NCBI GenBank assembly: GCA_016630905.1
Contig: WBMQ01000008.1
Span: 868,001 to 932,000, forward strand
Direction: 5' to 3'
DNA: 64,000 nt
From: Capillidium heterosporum
Taxonomy: Eukaryota > Entomophthoromycota > Entomophthoromycetes > Entomophthorales > Capillidiaceae
Every line of letters starts with the position of its first letter. Position 1 is the stretch's first letter. A model generated the notes under the pieces. That model saw nothing but the letters and a program-made list of their open reading frames with translations, searched no databases and had not been told where the DNA came from. Made by a program: the position numbers and the translations under genes. Positions 24,243 through 37,346 of this stretch are shown here, one piece after another.

Positions 24243-27200
24243 TCATCCATCTCTAAAAAAGTTCTCTAGGTCAGCCAACTCATTATACAGCTGGTGAAGT
24301 TCCTGGCCATCCTGTTCGGTCAGGCCCATGGAGTTGAAAGTTGGAGAGGGAGTTGGTCGATGAGAATTGTTTACGATGCCGCCTACTTTGCAAGGTTTTG
24401 TTGGCCAACGATGATAATGAGGACATGTTCCGATGATGCGAAGATTTACCTCCATCGTCGTAAAAGTCTGTCATTTCAGGGGGTTGGTACGGACTCGTCA
24501 AAGGTAGTTGAAAAGTGGGAGTAGGTGGTATGGCCTGCAGCATGTTCTCCGAAAGTTTGGGTATCCCAGGATGGTCGTCGACTGGTGAACCTGGACCTGG
24601 GACGTTGATCTTGAGTTTGTTCTGGTAGCTGCTGGAAATCATCTCCTTGGGCTTGAGCCGCGTATGCTCCGAGTTGATCTGAATGGCGTTGGTCAAAACC
24701 GACGCCGTGGCCTGAGCGACCGTCATCAAAAGGTGCCTTGTGGTTTCCTGACGTACTTCAGAAGGGGTTACCGACCAAGTGATAGAGGAGTTGGATGGGT
24801 TGAGTTTCGACCTCGATTTGGCCTCCGTTTGCGGATCATTCAAAGTGGCATCAGAATCGGATGTGCTAGGACGCCACAAACCGAGTTTGTTTTGAGGCTT
24901 CAAAGTGTCCATACTGTAGGAAGAGGAGCTTGTCATGATATCTTCAATGACTTCCAATGCTTCCTCGTGGTGAGACTCCTCTAGTAGCTTGATAAGGGGA
25001 GCTACATCGTCGTAATGCTGGCTCGAGAAGCGAAGATGAGAGGGGTTGATCATAGAGATCAACATTTTCAGCAGCTTCAATCTCCTCTTTACTAAAACAG
25101 TATCGTCCTTAAAGAGAGAACCTAAAATGATCAGTAGAGCTTCACTTTCGTAAGCAGGGAAAAATGTTTCCTTGAGCTTCTGCAATAATTGTCGGAGACA
25201 TATCTCTTCCGATCGAAACTTCTGCTGCCCTATTGAACTGATCAAAGAAGCTAAGCCGACGCAACCGCAGCTCTCAGCACACTTTACAAGGTTGTCTTTG
25301 TTAATACTCTCCTCATACTCCTTACTACAGACAAATGGTGTATAAGTCGAGTCGGTGATAATCGCTTTGTCAACTAAAATCGGGAAGGAAAAGATAAGTA
25401 GGGCCATCGACGCCTTGTTGTAATCTACAATGAGATCCCGAAGGGGAAGCTCGAGAAACCGTTGTAAGAGCTTGAGGGAACTAAAGAAGGCTTTCTGTGA
25501 GGAGAGACCCATTATCAGGACATCTTCTAAAGTCGGGAGATAGAGTTGATCGGGAAGGTAGGCTAAAAAATGACTGACCTTCTGCAGGTTTGTCGAAGCG
25601 ATATGGCTCACCACTTTCTCGAGCAGAACTAAGCATTGCTGATACTCCGATTCGTTGTGACCGTTTAAGCATCCTATCAAAAACCAAAACAGGCTGGGTG
25701 TGTAAGCCCAGGTCGAGAACTGGATAGTTTCCAGTCGTGTGCTCAAAGACAATAAAATCTCCTGTACAAAGGTTTGAATGTCGGGTGATAGATCAGAGAA
25801 CGTACCAGCAAGTTGAGTCATGATGTCGACCAGAGCTGAGGGTTGAAGCGGGGTAGAAAACTTACGGTAGATCGTGAAAGAGGCCTTGGCTACCGACCGA
25901 ATGGGACAGGAGGTGGCCCACTGGATAGCAACCTCACACCAACGCGCCATGAGGTCAGGATCGTTGGCGTATGAAAAGTTTATCAGATCTCCAACCAGTA
26001 CTTTTAGAGCCGTATTGTCCGAATTTACACCAAAGGAAGACATTGCATGTTGATCCCCTTTAGATAAATTAGACTCCGTGGACAAAGGAGAGGTAGGATC
26101 CAAGAGTTTGGAATCGATATACTTTGACAGGAGCTTGTGTACTTCGATGAATCCAGCGTCCTCTTTGTTCGAACTATCGATTAAGCTTAGAAGGATGTTG
26201 GGTAAAATGGGCTGGGAAAGTTCCTTCGAGATATTGGGGAGTAAACCGCTGTCGAAAGCTTGGCAAGCTCCTAAGTGTATCAGTAGTGGGAGGTGGGCCG
26301 AGAAAGGCTTTGCAGCAAGGATGACGTCGGATAAAAATATCAAAATCAACTGACCTGGTGAAAGAGCAGGACGCTTGGCATGAGTCAAAATAAAGTCTTC
26401 TAGATTGATTACATACATGTTCGTAGATATATGTTTGAGTCGATCCCATTTTAAGAGTACATCCGACTTCTTCTGAGGCATCATGGAGGTTGGTGTTAGT
26501 CGGTCCATCAGGTATTTAATCATCCTGAACCCAGCTTTGGTATGGCTGATATAGACGAAAATGTTCTTTATGTAAAAAGTCAAGCTGGGATTCCGCTTCT
26601 CTAAGCAAAGCTGTATAAGGAAGTCCAGCATCGATTCCAGGGCCAGAAAGTTACCTTCGTTGTTGAACAGGGCCTGCCATAGGACGGCGATTTCATTGGG
26701 GTATTGATCGCTAAATTTGACAACGAGGTAAATCAGATTGATGACAACTCCACTGGATATTGTAGTCAATCCGTTACTCTTATCATTCTCCGTACTCAAA
26801 ATTAAGGAGGTCGTCCACGGTACCATCATGACTAAGGTTGGTCGTATCGACGGCTCGTTAATGTTCGACAGGCGCATTATAGTCTCAGAAAAAACTTCTA
26901 AAATGAGATCTGGTCTGGTTCTCGCCATATAAGCAGAGACATCGATCCTTGCCTTTTCATAGATGGAGGATAGTGGGTGCACCGACTTCTCGAGGATGTA
27001 GTTCTGTTCGATCGTCAAGGATTCCTGCCCCGCTTGCCAAAACAGCCTGAGTAACTTACAAGCCATTCTACGGATCTCTAACTTGGGGTCCCCGATCTTG
27101 AAAGCGATCAAAAGGATCTTTTTACCTACTGTAAATGGGAAACTTCCCGAACCGGCTATTGTCTCACCCAGTGCTAAAAAATAGGCCTGCGTCGAGTTCT

Positions 27201-30200
27201 GCGTTGGATCGCCGTTATAACAATGGTACAGTACGTTTTCGAAAAGCAGAGGGTTCACCGTATTGGAGATCAAAAGTCCCTTCAAGGCATCACGGGCGGT
27301 CTGATGGATACGTTTATCTGGGCTCTGTAAAATTGATTCAATCCACCTAAACAAACTTGGGAGGTCGAACATCAATGGTTGGGAGCTAGCAGATGATTCA
27401 CCAACGCTTGAATTCTTTGGCGAATGGCTCATTACTGGACCTTTACAGAGGGACGACATCAGGTTTAACGATGCCAGTTCCAAGCGCTTGCGGATGTTCT
27501 CCATCATCAAAGTCTTGGTCCCCTGCTGGATCACGTCCTTATATTGTTCGAGAACTTCTCGCATCATCAGCGCTTCGAGGTCTCGGGTAGCACTCTGATG
27601 CTGACCGTGGCCACACCACCTCTCGGCAAGATTAAATATAGAGTAGCGAAGTTCGAACGGCATGAACAGGTGGCTATCCTGCGAAAGGGCAAGTTTGTTA
27701 TAAATCTTGCGAACCAGGTCACAAAAGAATATGCGAAGCTCCTGTAAAGTCCAGTCAGTCTGGACCTCGGGTTGGGAAAGGAATTTGAAGACATCCTGAA
27801 TGTGGCTGATCACGAGGTGCGTTAGGGCATGATCTTGGACATACTGGCTATCCTGAAGCATACCAGCTGTCTTGGAGAGGCATTCCGTTATGCCTTCTCT
27901 AAACCTATCCTGTTGGTGCTTTATCTTGAAATTTTTGTGGACCAACCTACTTCGTGTATCCTCCTGTACGATGCGAATGAACGGTTGAATATCCTCGATG
28001 AACGCCCTGTAAATGCTGTGGTTTATATGGCACAGCGAAGAGACGACCAAACTACGTATCCTACGATTCTCACAGGAAAGTAACACAAGAACCAGTCTAA
28101 ACAGCTCCTTTGCCGAAGTAACCTTATCAGAACTTTTGAAATCTTTACGCTTACCATAGTTGATCGATGTGTTGGAGTCCAGAAGGAGGGTTATAGTCGA
28201 ACAAACAAAGACCAGGTAGCGACCCCATTGCTCAAGTAGAAGGCTTCCGGCTTTCAAAGAGTATTTGTCAGAGTACAGGTCATTTTCGGAGTCCAAGGTT
28301 GAGGATACCATCAAGGGATCTGGGACTTCAGATAGAGCATCGATGCTGTCGTAGAATTTCTTGAGTCGGAATGAAGCTAGATGTCGGCAGAGGATGGTCG
28401 GGGCTGGAGAATGCTCATGTATGAGTTTACATAACCTAGGAAAACAATACTCCCACAGTTTTTGGAAAGTAACTTCGCGGCCAGTCGCACACTGAATGGC
28501 AGTCACTTCAGTTTCGGTTGAAAGCCCATCTGATAATTTAAATGGAAGTTTGGTGGATCTAAGTGCATCTGCAAATATCTTATTGGCCTTGTTGGATATC
28601 AAGTTGTCATATACGTAGCTAGTAGAAGGGGACTTGGCACTTATATTTTCAGAAATTCCATTCGATTTACAGCTCACTGTCCTATAACATTTGCTGATGT
28701 CGGTAATTATGCTTAGTATGCTAACTGCAAGTGTCCGTATTGATGGGAAAGTAGAGCATATGAAGAGTAAAGCAAATGATTCCGTCTCCTGGATAAAATT
28801 CAGATTTAAGGACCTCTCGTGATCTTCCTTATCTACTTTGTCCATGGGCATCGATGCCAGAAACCTTTTCCAGTTGTGTAGGATGACCTCAAATACTTTT
28901 AAAAGCTCTAATCCATCCGAAGGCATCTGTAGGCTGGAGTCACAGTGTAGGGAAGCCAAAACCTCAGAGTATTGTGGATCTACATCCAATATCAGCTTAT
29001 ACAATGCTCTAAGGATCGGCGCATATAAGTGCATCTGGCAGCTCAATCTCAGCAGAGCTTCGGATGCTGATTTCGAAATTCTGGGATCGACATGTAAAGT
29101 GAGTTTAACGATCCAGTCAATCAGTCGAGGTATGCTAAACATGGTTGGTAATATTATCGGCAACGAGTCTAACCAAGCGCAAATTAAATCGAAATAAGGC
29201 TGCTTATCACGGTTGTAAAATATAGATAGGCTTGATATCTTAGGGTATGGGTACCTTAGTGGATCACTCGAGCTTTCCTTACCAGTCCCAGGAGTCGAAA
29301 AGTGCTCAGCCAAATTACTCTGAGCTGGGACGTGAGACGTTCTTCGGACGGAGATGTAATTGTCATTTATGACTAAGATGTTACCGTGATTCGATTCGAG
29401 TAAAGGAAGAAGTTTATCCAATAAGCCTATTATTAGTCTTAAAAAGTTCTGCAGTTTCGTAGAGACCAACAACTCCATATCTTCACTGTAGATCAGCGGA
29501 AGCTTAGGACTATCTTCTAAATCGAGTTTTTGTGTTGGATTAAATAAGTTGAAATCGACTGATGATGGGAAGGACGGGACTCGAACTAATTTAAAGATGT
29601 CGTTTACCATAAGTAAGAAGGTTCGAATCGCTATAGTGAATCGCTCCGGGATTAAAAATTCCAGACTTGTCAAGGTACTACCAGAAGAGCTAGTCGAATC
29701 CAGGGCCAGTAGATTTGGGAACCAATTTGTTAACGTATAATCAAGGTCGTAAGATGCGATGAAATAGACTAGTTTGGAAAAGTGATCGAGAGGTAAATCG
29801 TTGGTGAAAAGCTGACGTCGGTATTGGGAAAAGATTTGTCGGTAGACTAGGTCTAATTTCTTGTGTGTCAAAGGAGCCGGGTCGGGACATCTGTACAAGT
29901 AGACCCAAATCAGACGACTCATACAACCTATTGCAGTCTGCTTCAACGTTTTATCCTAAGTGTGGTATTGTAGCATATATTTTAAAAAGTAGTACCTTCA
30001 ACCTCAAAATACAGCTTTCGAAAAATGGGGTCCACTTGGCCTGGAATACATCTTTAGGGGATACACCCAAGACTGTGGTCATGAATGGGAAAGCGAGCTA
30101 TACTATTAGATTGTATCTAAAATTTAAAAGCTTACGTAGTAGTAGCGCGGCTTAGTCAACATTTTGGATGCTTTCTGATATAGCAAATCGATAGCTTTAG

Positions 30201-31573
30201 CCCATATGGGAAAGTTGACTTCAGCAACCACAACCTTTGACAATTAGTTCAAATTACATAAAAATAATACCGGTGCAATTGGAAGTAGCATTTCAATAAA
30301 GGCTTCGGCATAGGCGTGCTTCAGTCTTGTAAACAAAGTCTTCCTTAGGAAGGTTGCGCAACTTAGCAAGAATTCGGCAGTCTCTTCTAAGGCATCAGCT
30401 GGATATATCTTCAACTTCAAATATTTCAGGGAATGGATCATTAAGACGACGAGCTCTTCATTATCTAACGGGGCGTTAGGATCCTCAGGTACTTGTTCCA
30501 ATTCTGCTATAAAACGGTCACTCATCGAAGAGAACCTTTATTACAAAAATAAAATATCAATATTGAAATAGAAATAAAGGTTTGTGCAGTATAATGGTAG
30601 GTTCGTAGTTAAAATGTACCTAAGATTTGATAAAGAAGTCGTCAACTCCCCAAGGAGAATATATATGTCTTGATGGTTCACCGATTTGGCTATTATGTGT
30701 CTAAAGTCTAGTTAAAACAAATATATAATTTAGAATATAATTACGGTGTAAACTTCTTTAGGTAGATAAAGGTAAATTCTTCCAATTGTTTTCCAGCGCT
30801 CTCTATACTACGCGCCAACTTAATTTGTTGCAACAACTCTATAAAAGCTCTACAGGTGATGTAGGATACAGCTAGCTGTATATATATTAGAAAAAAAGTA
30901 TATTAGCAACAATGAATTACCGTTATCCTGTCAGTTAGCAAGGTAGCTGATCTAGACTGGCGACGGTTGATATCTACTCTAATAAATCTTAATTTATTTC
31001 AATTATTGTTTAAATTACTTTTCCTGATCCTTTATATGCATGTTACGCCACGTCAAAATGGAGTTTATTAAAAGTTCGGGACAATGCCTACCTATTGACC
31101 CTAACGAACTCAAAGTTTCGTCAAACTCAATGTCGATTCCTTTAGATAGCTCCTTCGTCAACCTAAATTCAGAACGCTACCAGCATTGTCAATAAATTAA
31201 CTTTAAAACTTAAATAAGCTTATAAACTATTTAACTACTAAAATAAATTTACCAAGTCGTAATTCTTCACCGAGTTAATCTTGACTTGAGCTTTCAAGGT
31301 AAAGTTCTGAAATGTAGAATGGAGGACCAATTCAACCGAATCTTTCAACTCAGTTTCCAATTCTAATTTCTGAACTGCTAGGTAATCGTTTGCCGAATTG
31401 GTTTGGTTTATCGAAGAGTTGCCAGTCAAATGGGTGTTCAACTTACTTTCCTCATTATCTAAGCTAGTTGGTATCCAAATGGACACCTCCTGTGAACTCC
31501 CTTGAAGTATCGATATGTCTATACTCACTTTCGAATCATTGCCAATATTTTCATTTTCATTTGGGATTGACAT
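24243..31573 (-). CDS. TAO3: Cell morphogenesis protein Tao3/Mor2/Furry family
   Basis: Giant scaffold of the RAM/MOR pathway that links the NDR kinase to polarised growth. Nine exons: 31253-31573, 31019-31176, 30921-30978, 30745-30875, 30620-30700, 30271-30535, 30136-30234, 29996-30097, and a single 5.7-kb last exon below 29955. Landmarks in order: SSLGSIGRHCPELLINSILTW, DRFIAELEQVPEDP, KHAYAEAFIEMLLPIAP, and SRLIWVYLYRCPDPAPLTHK. All eight introns (36-84 nt) sit in the first 1.6 kb. In the uninterrupted frame the protein ends at 24283 (2295 aa, ending TGWPGTSPAV). A +1 step at 24330 would give a helical end, LYNELADLENFFRDG, stopping at 24243 (2308 aa). I favour the latter on composition only, so the 3' end is uncertain. 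Confidence 0.9.
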
Positions 31574-32393
31574 GTTGAGTTTAAACTATTAACTATTTAA
31601 CATTAGCTGATGTATTGTTTCGTAGAGAAGTGTAAAGTTTGGTAAAGTTGTTAATGGAAAAGATGGTTCTGGAAGGCAATTTAATTTGGAACTTTCCAAG
31701 CAAAATCCTTGTAATTGAGCATAAATGTTCAAGTATCTGACATCGAATAGTAGAATATGAATATCTGCAGAGGTTTAGAAGCACTGCCTTACTTTTTGAA
31801 TAATCCGCTATGAAAAGATTTAGTGGTAGGGTATTTTAATATGAACCTTTGAGGTAAATCTGATATTGAGGTTGCTAGATAACCATCCGCTTTGAAATAT
31901 TACAAATATATTTTACCAAAAGTTGCATTATTTTGAACCAAAAATAGAGTTTATACCAAGTAGATTATAGGATACAGATAGTAGTAAAGTCTAAAAGTAT
32001 GTTTATTGAATTTTAGCACATAGAGAGATTACTAGTTTTAATGTTGAGTGTAGTACCTATATCATATCTACAATCCTATTCTCAAAATTCAAAAAAGTAA
32101 ATCTACTCCGTGGATATATAATCCTATTTAGACACTTAAACCAACTCGTCACGGTAAAAGTAAAACATGTTTCCCGATGGGAGATCTAATCCCTTCCACA
32201 AACATAGGCAATTTATTTGCACTTTAAGGTTTTCAAGGCAACTATAAGCAACTATAGAGAGCTCTAAAACTCAGGATGTTTACAAAAGGAGATCCCGCAA
32301 ATAAGGATTCAAAAATTTTACGTCACAAATCTATTTACCTTCAAAGCTTATAAGCGTCCATCCTCTCTTAGAAATTAGAAAACCAAAACCAAT
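31574..32393. other. Divergent intergenic Tao3 / HEM2
   Basis: 820 bp between divergent starts; contains both promoters. A 63-codon open stretch on the minus strand has no family features. Confidence 0.5.
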
Positions 32394-33615
32394 ATGAGTC
32401 AGCCAAATTCAATGCTCCATTCCGGCTATTTCCACCCACTACTTAGACAGTGGCAAAGCGAGAACCAAATCAACAAATCGCAGCTTATCTACCCCATCTT
32501 CGTTACTGACCAACCCGACGATAAGGAACCGATTAACTCATTGCCCAACCAATTTCGGTACTATTTTGTTGAAAGCTTGTCTAATTTTTTAGTTGGGGCT
32601 TGAACCAATTGGAAGATTTCTTACGCCCTCTAGTTAATAAAGGTCTAGCCTCTATAATGCTCTTTGGTGTCCCAAAGAATATTCAAAAGGTAACATCTTT
32701 TATCAAGTTAAATTTAATAAAGTTACCTAGGATGCTAATGGTTCGAAAGCCGACGACCCACAAGGTCCAGTTATTCAAGCTGTAAAACTTATAAAGGAAA
32801 AGTTCCCCAAAGTTTTAATAACCTGTGACTTATGTCTATGTGCTTACACTTCTTCTGGACATTGCGGTAATGATGCTTTTATATCTTGTCTAAATTCAGT
32901 TTTAGGACTTTTACATGCTGATGGGAGTATCGATAGTGAAACCAGTGCCAAGCGTCTCGCTGAAGTAGCCGTCAACTACTGCGAAAGCTGGATGCCAAGT
33001 CGTGGTACCTTCCGATATGATGGATGGCAGAGTATTGGAGATCAAAAATCAACTGAAAGAAGCCAAGCTTGCCCACAAGTGTTCGGTTATGAGTATGAGT
33101 TCCAAATTCGCTTCCGTATTCTACGGTCCTTTTAGGTATATATTTGCTAGCATGCCCAAGTTAACTTTTGCAGAGATGCCTGCCAAACTTCATCGGAGTT
33201 TGGGGACCGTAAAGCTTACCAACTTCCCCCTGCTTCTAGAGGTTTAGCCCGTAGAGCTACCGTAACTTATACAATTTATGTTTTCTAATCCCATCTAGTT
33301 AAGAGATTACCAGGAAGGGGCCGACTTTTTGTTAGTTAAACCGATGCTTCCTTACTTGGATATGATTCGGGAGACGCAGCTATTAGTCCCTGAGGTTAAG
33401 ATTGCTACTTACCAGGTATCTGGCGAGTACGCCATGATCTACCACGCCGCTACTGCTGGTGTATTTACTTTAAAGGATGGGGTTATGGAAAGTTTAACTT
33501 CGGCTTTGAGAGCAGGTATCGTTTTTATAAGGTTCAGTTTGTTAATGTTGATTTAGGTGCCAACATCTTGATTACCTACTATACCCCCGAGCTCTTGGAT
33601 TGGCTTGATGAATAA
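32394..33615 (+). CDS. HEM2: Porphobilinogen synthase (ALAD), +1 frame break
   Basis: Cytosolic second enzyme of heme synthesis: condenses two 5-aminolevulinates to porphobilinogen. Seven exons (32394-32557, 32593-32689, 32731-32866, 32906-33135, 33174-33261, 33299-33515, 33557-33615) with 35-41-nt introns encode 329 aa once one surplus base is ignored. Zinc ligand cysteines C119, C122, C124 and C132 lie in [16 protein letters not shown]. Active-site lysines are in [13 protein letters not shown] and [11 protein letters not shown] (usually VKPGMPYLD). The break is near 32980: AAC TAC T GCG AAA, where homologs read NYAKAG followed by [10 protein letters not shown]. In the zero frame translation would run to a TAG in exon 4 and lose the active site. 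Since this enzyme is normally essential and single copy, an assembly error or recoding is more likely than a pseudogene. Confidence 0.88.
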
Positions 33616-34978
33616 CTTGATTTTTATCGTTCCTAGTGTCCTGTATACTTCTTTTAGAATAGTAAAATCGTTTGTTAAGCTAAATTACCGATTAGTTCAT
33701 TTATACATTTAATTGTTGCTATTTTAAGATATATATTATCAGCCTGTATTAGTTTTAATAATATCGGAAAGTAATACCACCTGTCTAAGGTAGAATCAAT
33801 TCATAAATTGGCTAGTAATCACTTTTATCGGCGTCGAAGCCTATTAAAGGCGCATGTGTATCCTTCCCAAAGTCTTTTACTTTATCACAAGCTTGGGCAT
33901 AAATGTTGAAGCTTGAGCTTTGGAGCTCGGTTTATTTGGACCAGCTTTAAATATTTTATGTAGGTTATATATATACTATTATATAAGATGCATCCCCAGT
34001 TCAATGAGATAAAAATATTAAGCTTTTTGTGAAGCGTGGTTAAATATATTTATTACAAGCAGATCAGTATCCTCTCAATCTAAAGTCATCATTAAAGATC
34101 ACTGGTTAAGTTTGTTGCCGCCTAGCCAAGGATAGATAACCACGACCAATTGCTAAAAGGTCATATTTCTAGCATATAACTATACAAATTTTAGCCAACT
34201 ATAAGCTAAAATTTCAATTTAACATATGGACTAGGTCTATTTTAGTTTCAAGATTAAACAACTTTTGATTCTACCTTGAAGCAATTGCCGAGTTTAACAT
34301 ATCCTAAAATACATCATTTAGGTAGTGGTGATTTTGATTGGTATCATAAGCTTTGATGTTTGTATAAGCTAAAGTTGAGTTAGACCTGGACTAATATTTC
34401 TTCCCAATGTGCTGATTCTTTCAAATAGTTTAAAGGTAGTTCATGGCTGCTAATGTCACTAAAGTTTTCCTTTTAAAGGTAAGTTATATCGAATTGGGTG
34501 AATGTTACATTCTAGTAATGCTAAAATCGACTTTGGCAATAAGCAGTGGCAAGCAATTGTAGTATACTCCCAGTTATATGCTTCAGTTTTAGTATAGTGC
34601 AATTCTGGATATAAAGTTAAAATGACTATAACTTGGAGTTTCCTCAGATTACTTCTAGGGTATATCGGCTTTATTACTCCTGAACTAACTATACAAAGGA
34701 TATCGAGGATCAGCAACTAAGAAGATATCCCTAAAGTAATTTTAACGCCATTTGCATAAAGCCCTATATAAAAATCTACGGTTAACAGTAAAAAATACAG
34801 CCTGTTTTAGGACTAATGCTTTCAATTGTGGGGAAGTGGAGGTTGAAGTAAATTCACGCCAAAAGGGTAAAGCTAATATTAGCTTGAAAACATCGTGTAG
34901 CTGATTTAGGAACGTACAAATATACACCTATCTTCTAAAGCTGTTTTCTTTTTAACAACATAGTCAAGTTTATTTACA
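33616..34978. other. Intergenic, no gene seen
   Basis: 1.36 kb between HEM2 and the first oxysterol-binding protein. AT-rich; short open stretches only. Confidence 0.5.
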
Positions 34979-36487
34979 ATGTCCAAGTTCCTGAGAACAA
35001 AGTCGTTATTCAAAAGTAAAAATGAAAGGCAGGATAGAAGTGTGGTTGATCAGAGCCGAGACAAAGCTGAAGATACCACGAAGGAGGTGGAGTTTGACGG
35101 CAATTCCAACGATTTTATATCAAAGTTTATGTTTTTAGTTCGACTAGTATCCAAGTTTAAGCCCACTGATGATTTCCTTGCTGCGTAAGTTTATCTATTT
35201 GCAACAGCTAAAGTATATTTTAGGCGTATCTCGCTACCATCCCAAGTTTTGGATCCTATATCAGCAATAGAGTATATGCGATGTGTCGACCGACCCGAGT
35301 TATTTATAAGGTAGCTATCTATACAACTTGTACTGATTGTATATAGCTTAAACGAAAATGAAGATCCAGTTGAGAGGATGCTAGATGTCTTCAAGTACAA
35401 TATAACCAAAGATAGGTTTATAACATTGGGACCAATCCGTAAACCCTACAACCCAATACTGGGGGAAATCTGCAAAGGGTATTGGAACGCCAACTACAAC
35501 GGCAAGGATGTCAAAATCTACCAATTTAGTGAGCAGATTTCCCATCACCCACCAGTTTCGGCCTTTTACTACTACAACGAGGAGACTGATATCGTCATGC
35601 GATTCTTTGATGCCGTTGGTGCCCGGTTTACTGGAACCTGTAAATATTTTCCACAAATTTTATAACGTATACTAACACTCTGGCATAGCGATTCACCTTG
35701 CCTTTTCACCACAATGTACAAGCTACAACTTAAAGCTTAACAAACACAATGAGGAGTACTACATAAGCCGATGGGAGGCTGTTGTTACTGGACTGCTGAA
35801 ATTCAAGTTGATACTGCAATTACAAAATCAAGTTGAAATTACTTGTAAGAAGTCCAAGCTGAAGTTGGTATATAGGCACCTACCTGAGGTACCCACATTT
35901 CTTGAAAAAGTTATATTTAGCCTTACCTTTCTAATTAGCCTATTTTCGGATCTGCAAGGTACGCCATAGAAGGGAAGTTGTTTAGGTACGAAGGGGAAGA
36001 GGAGGAAGACTTGAAGGCTGCTCTGTCTGATTTCGACTACGATTCCATCAAGGATCCATTAGTCACCATAAATGGGAGCTGGAAGGATAAAGTGATTTTT
36101 ATATATACTAACGGAGTATCATTTAATATATATACTGATACTAACAAACTAAATCCTCTAGGAAAGGGTTGAGTTTGATGCAAGCAATTTGGACCCAGTT
36201 GAAAGGACTACAAAACCTATCGAAGAAATGGATGAGATGGAGTCACAGAGGTAAATACATTTTAAACATCCTATACAGTTGAACTAAGTTTTATATAATG
36301 TAGGGTATGGAAGGATGTAAGTGAGAATATTATAAAGGGAGAGTACAGTAAGGCGACTCAAGCCAAGGTCAAGCTCGAAGAGAATCAGAGAAGGCTAAAG
36401 AAGCAGCCTAGCTTCAAATACGAACCTAAACTTTTCGACTTTGATGAGGAGGGTTTGCCTATATTGAAGGACGGCGTTACTTTTTAG
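34979..36487 (+). CDS. KES1: Oxysterol-binding protein 1 (short ORP, Kes1/Osh4 type)
   Basis: Cytosolic sterol/PI4P transfer protein acting at membrane contacts. Seven exons (34979-35184, 35224-35310, 35347-35639, 35689-35888, 35939-36115, 36162-36250, 36304-36487) close to 411 aa. The ORD fingerprint EQISHHPP is at residues 160-167; KPYNPILGE, RWEAVVTG, SWKD and the C-terminal VWKDVSENI follow in family order. There is no room for PH, ankyrin or GOLD domains, so this is a short ORP. The highly charged N-terminus (FDGNSNDFISK) leads into the lid region. The intron at 35640-35688 contains TATACTAAC. It is the upstream member of a tandem pair with the gene at 37347 and has identical intron positions. 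Confidence 0.92.
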
Positions 36488-37346
36488 TTTACTCTAACTA
36501 TTTTTTGATTTAAGATGTAACTATTAGATTCAAATACTAAATAAATTAGAAGCGTGCAAATAATATATATAGACTTGCTTATATTGATATATTTTACAGT
36601 TTCCTATGTATATGCACTACAGTGTAAATTCTGGTGAAAATTTCAACATCCATTCCTATTTATTAAATACCTTTTATTTCAAATTAAAGTTAGGGCCATA
36701 ATAAATTAACTAAAATTTACAGTACAAATATAAGTATATTACTAGTTCTTTGAAAAAGTAGCTAATGAGGGATAAAGTTCAATACGAGCTAGAATAGGGT
36801 GGAGTAAAGCCATATCCAGCTAAGATAAAGAAAAGGTTCAACTTAAAGTGAAAAAATATAATTAGATGGCCATAAAGGCAAGAGCTAGTCCCGGTTCAAT
36901 ATAAAACAGATGGGAATTTGAAATCCACTTATGTTAAGGGTTTACATTGTACAATATATAAACTGATTTAAAATGCAATTTTTTCTTACATCAACTAAAA
37001 AAATTTACTCTAAATTGGAGCTGAGGGCGGACTGTAAACCAGTATCCCCTATCAGTATACTATACAGTGGAGTTTATTTGAAAGAAGGCCAAGATAATGC
37101 CGAAAATTGAAACGTAAAAACGTTAATGTAAGTCAGGACATTTATGGTTTACTATAAAATAGTATTAGGTATGAATAAAGTTTTAAACGTGGGGGAAGCA
37201 GGAGTAAGTAGTAAGTTATATCATGCTAGATCGATCAAACCCCGAGTACTAAACGCAAAACCGCGTGCATTTGAATAAATGAAATATCATATAAGTATCT
37301 AGCAGTCGCTTCAATTAAACATCTTTAAACAACTGAATATATAGGA
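36488..37346. other. Intergenic between the two ORP genes
   Basis: 859 bp, same-strand spacer with the 3' end of ORP 1 and promoter of ORP 2. AT-rich; nothing else seen. Confidence 0.5.

Noticed and set aside
27544-27794. ORFs of 60-120 codons antisense to or out of frame with Tao3, separase, HEM2 and ARG1
   Set aside because: They are shadows of long conserved coding exons.
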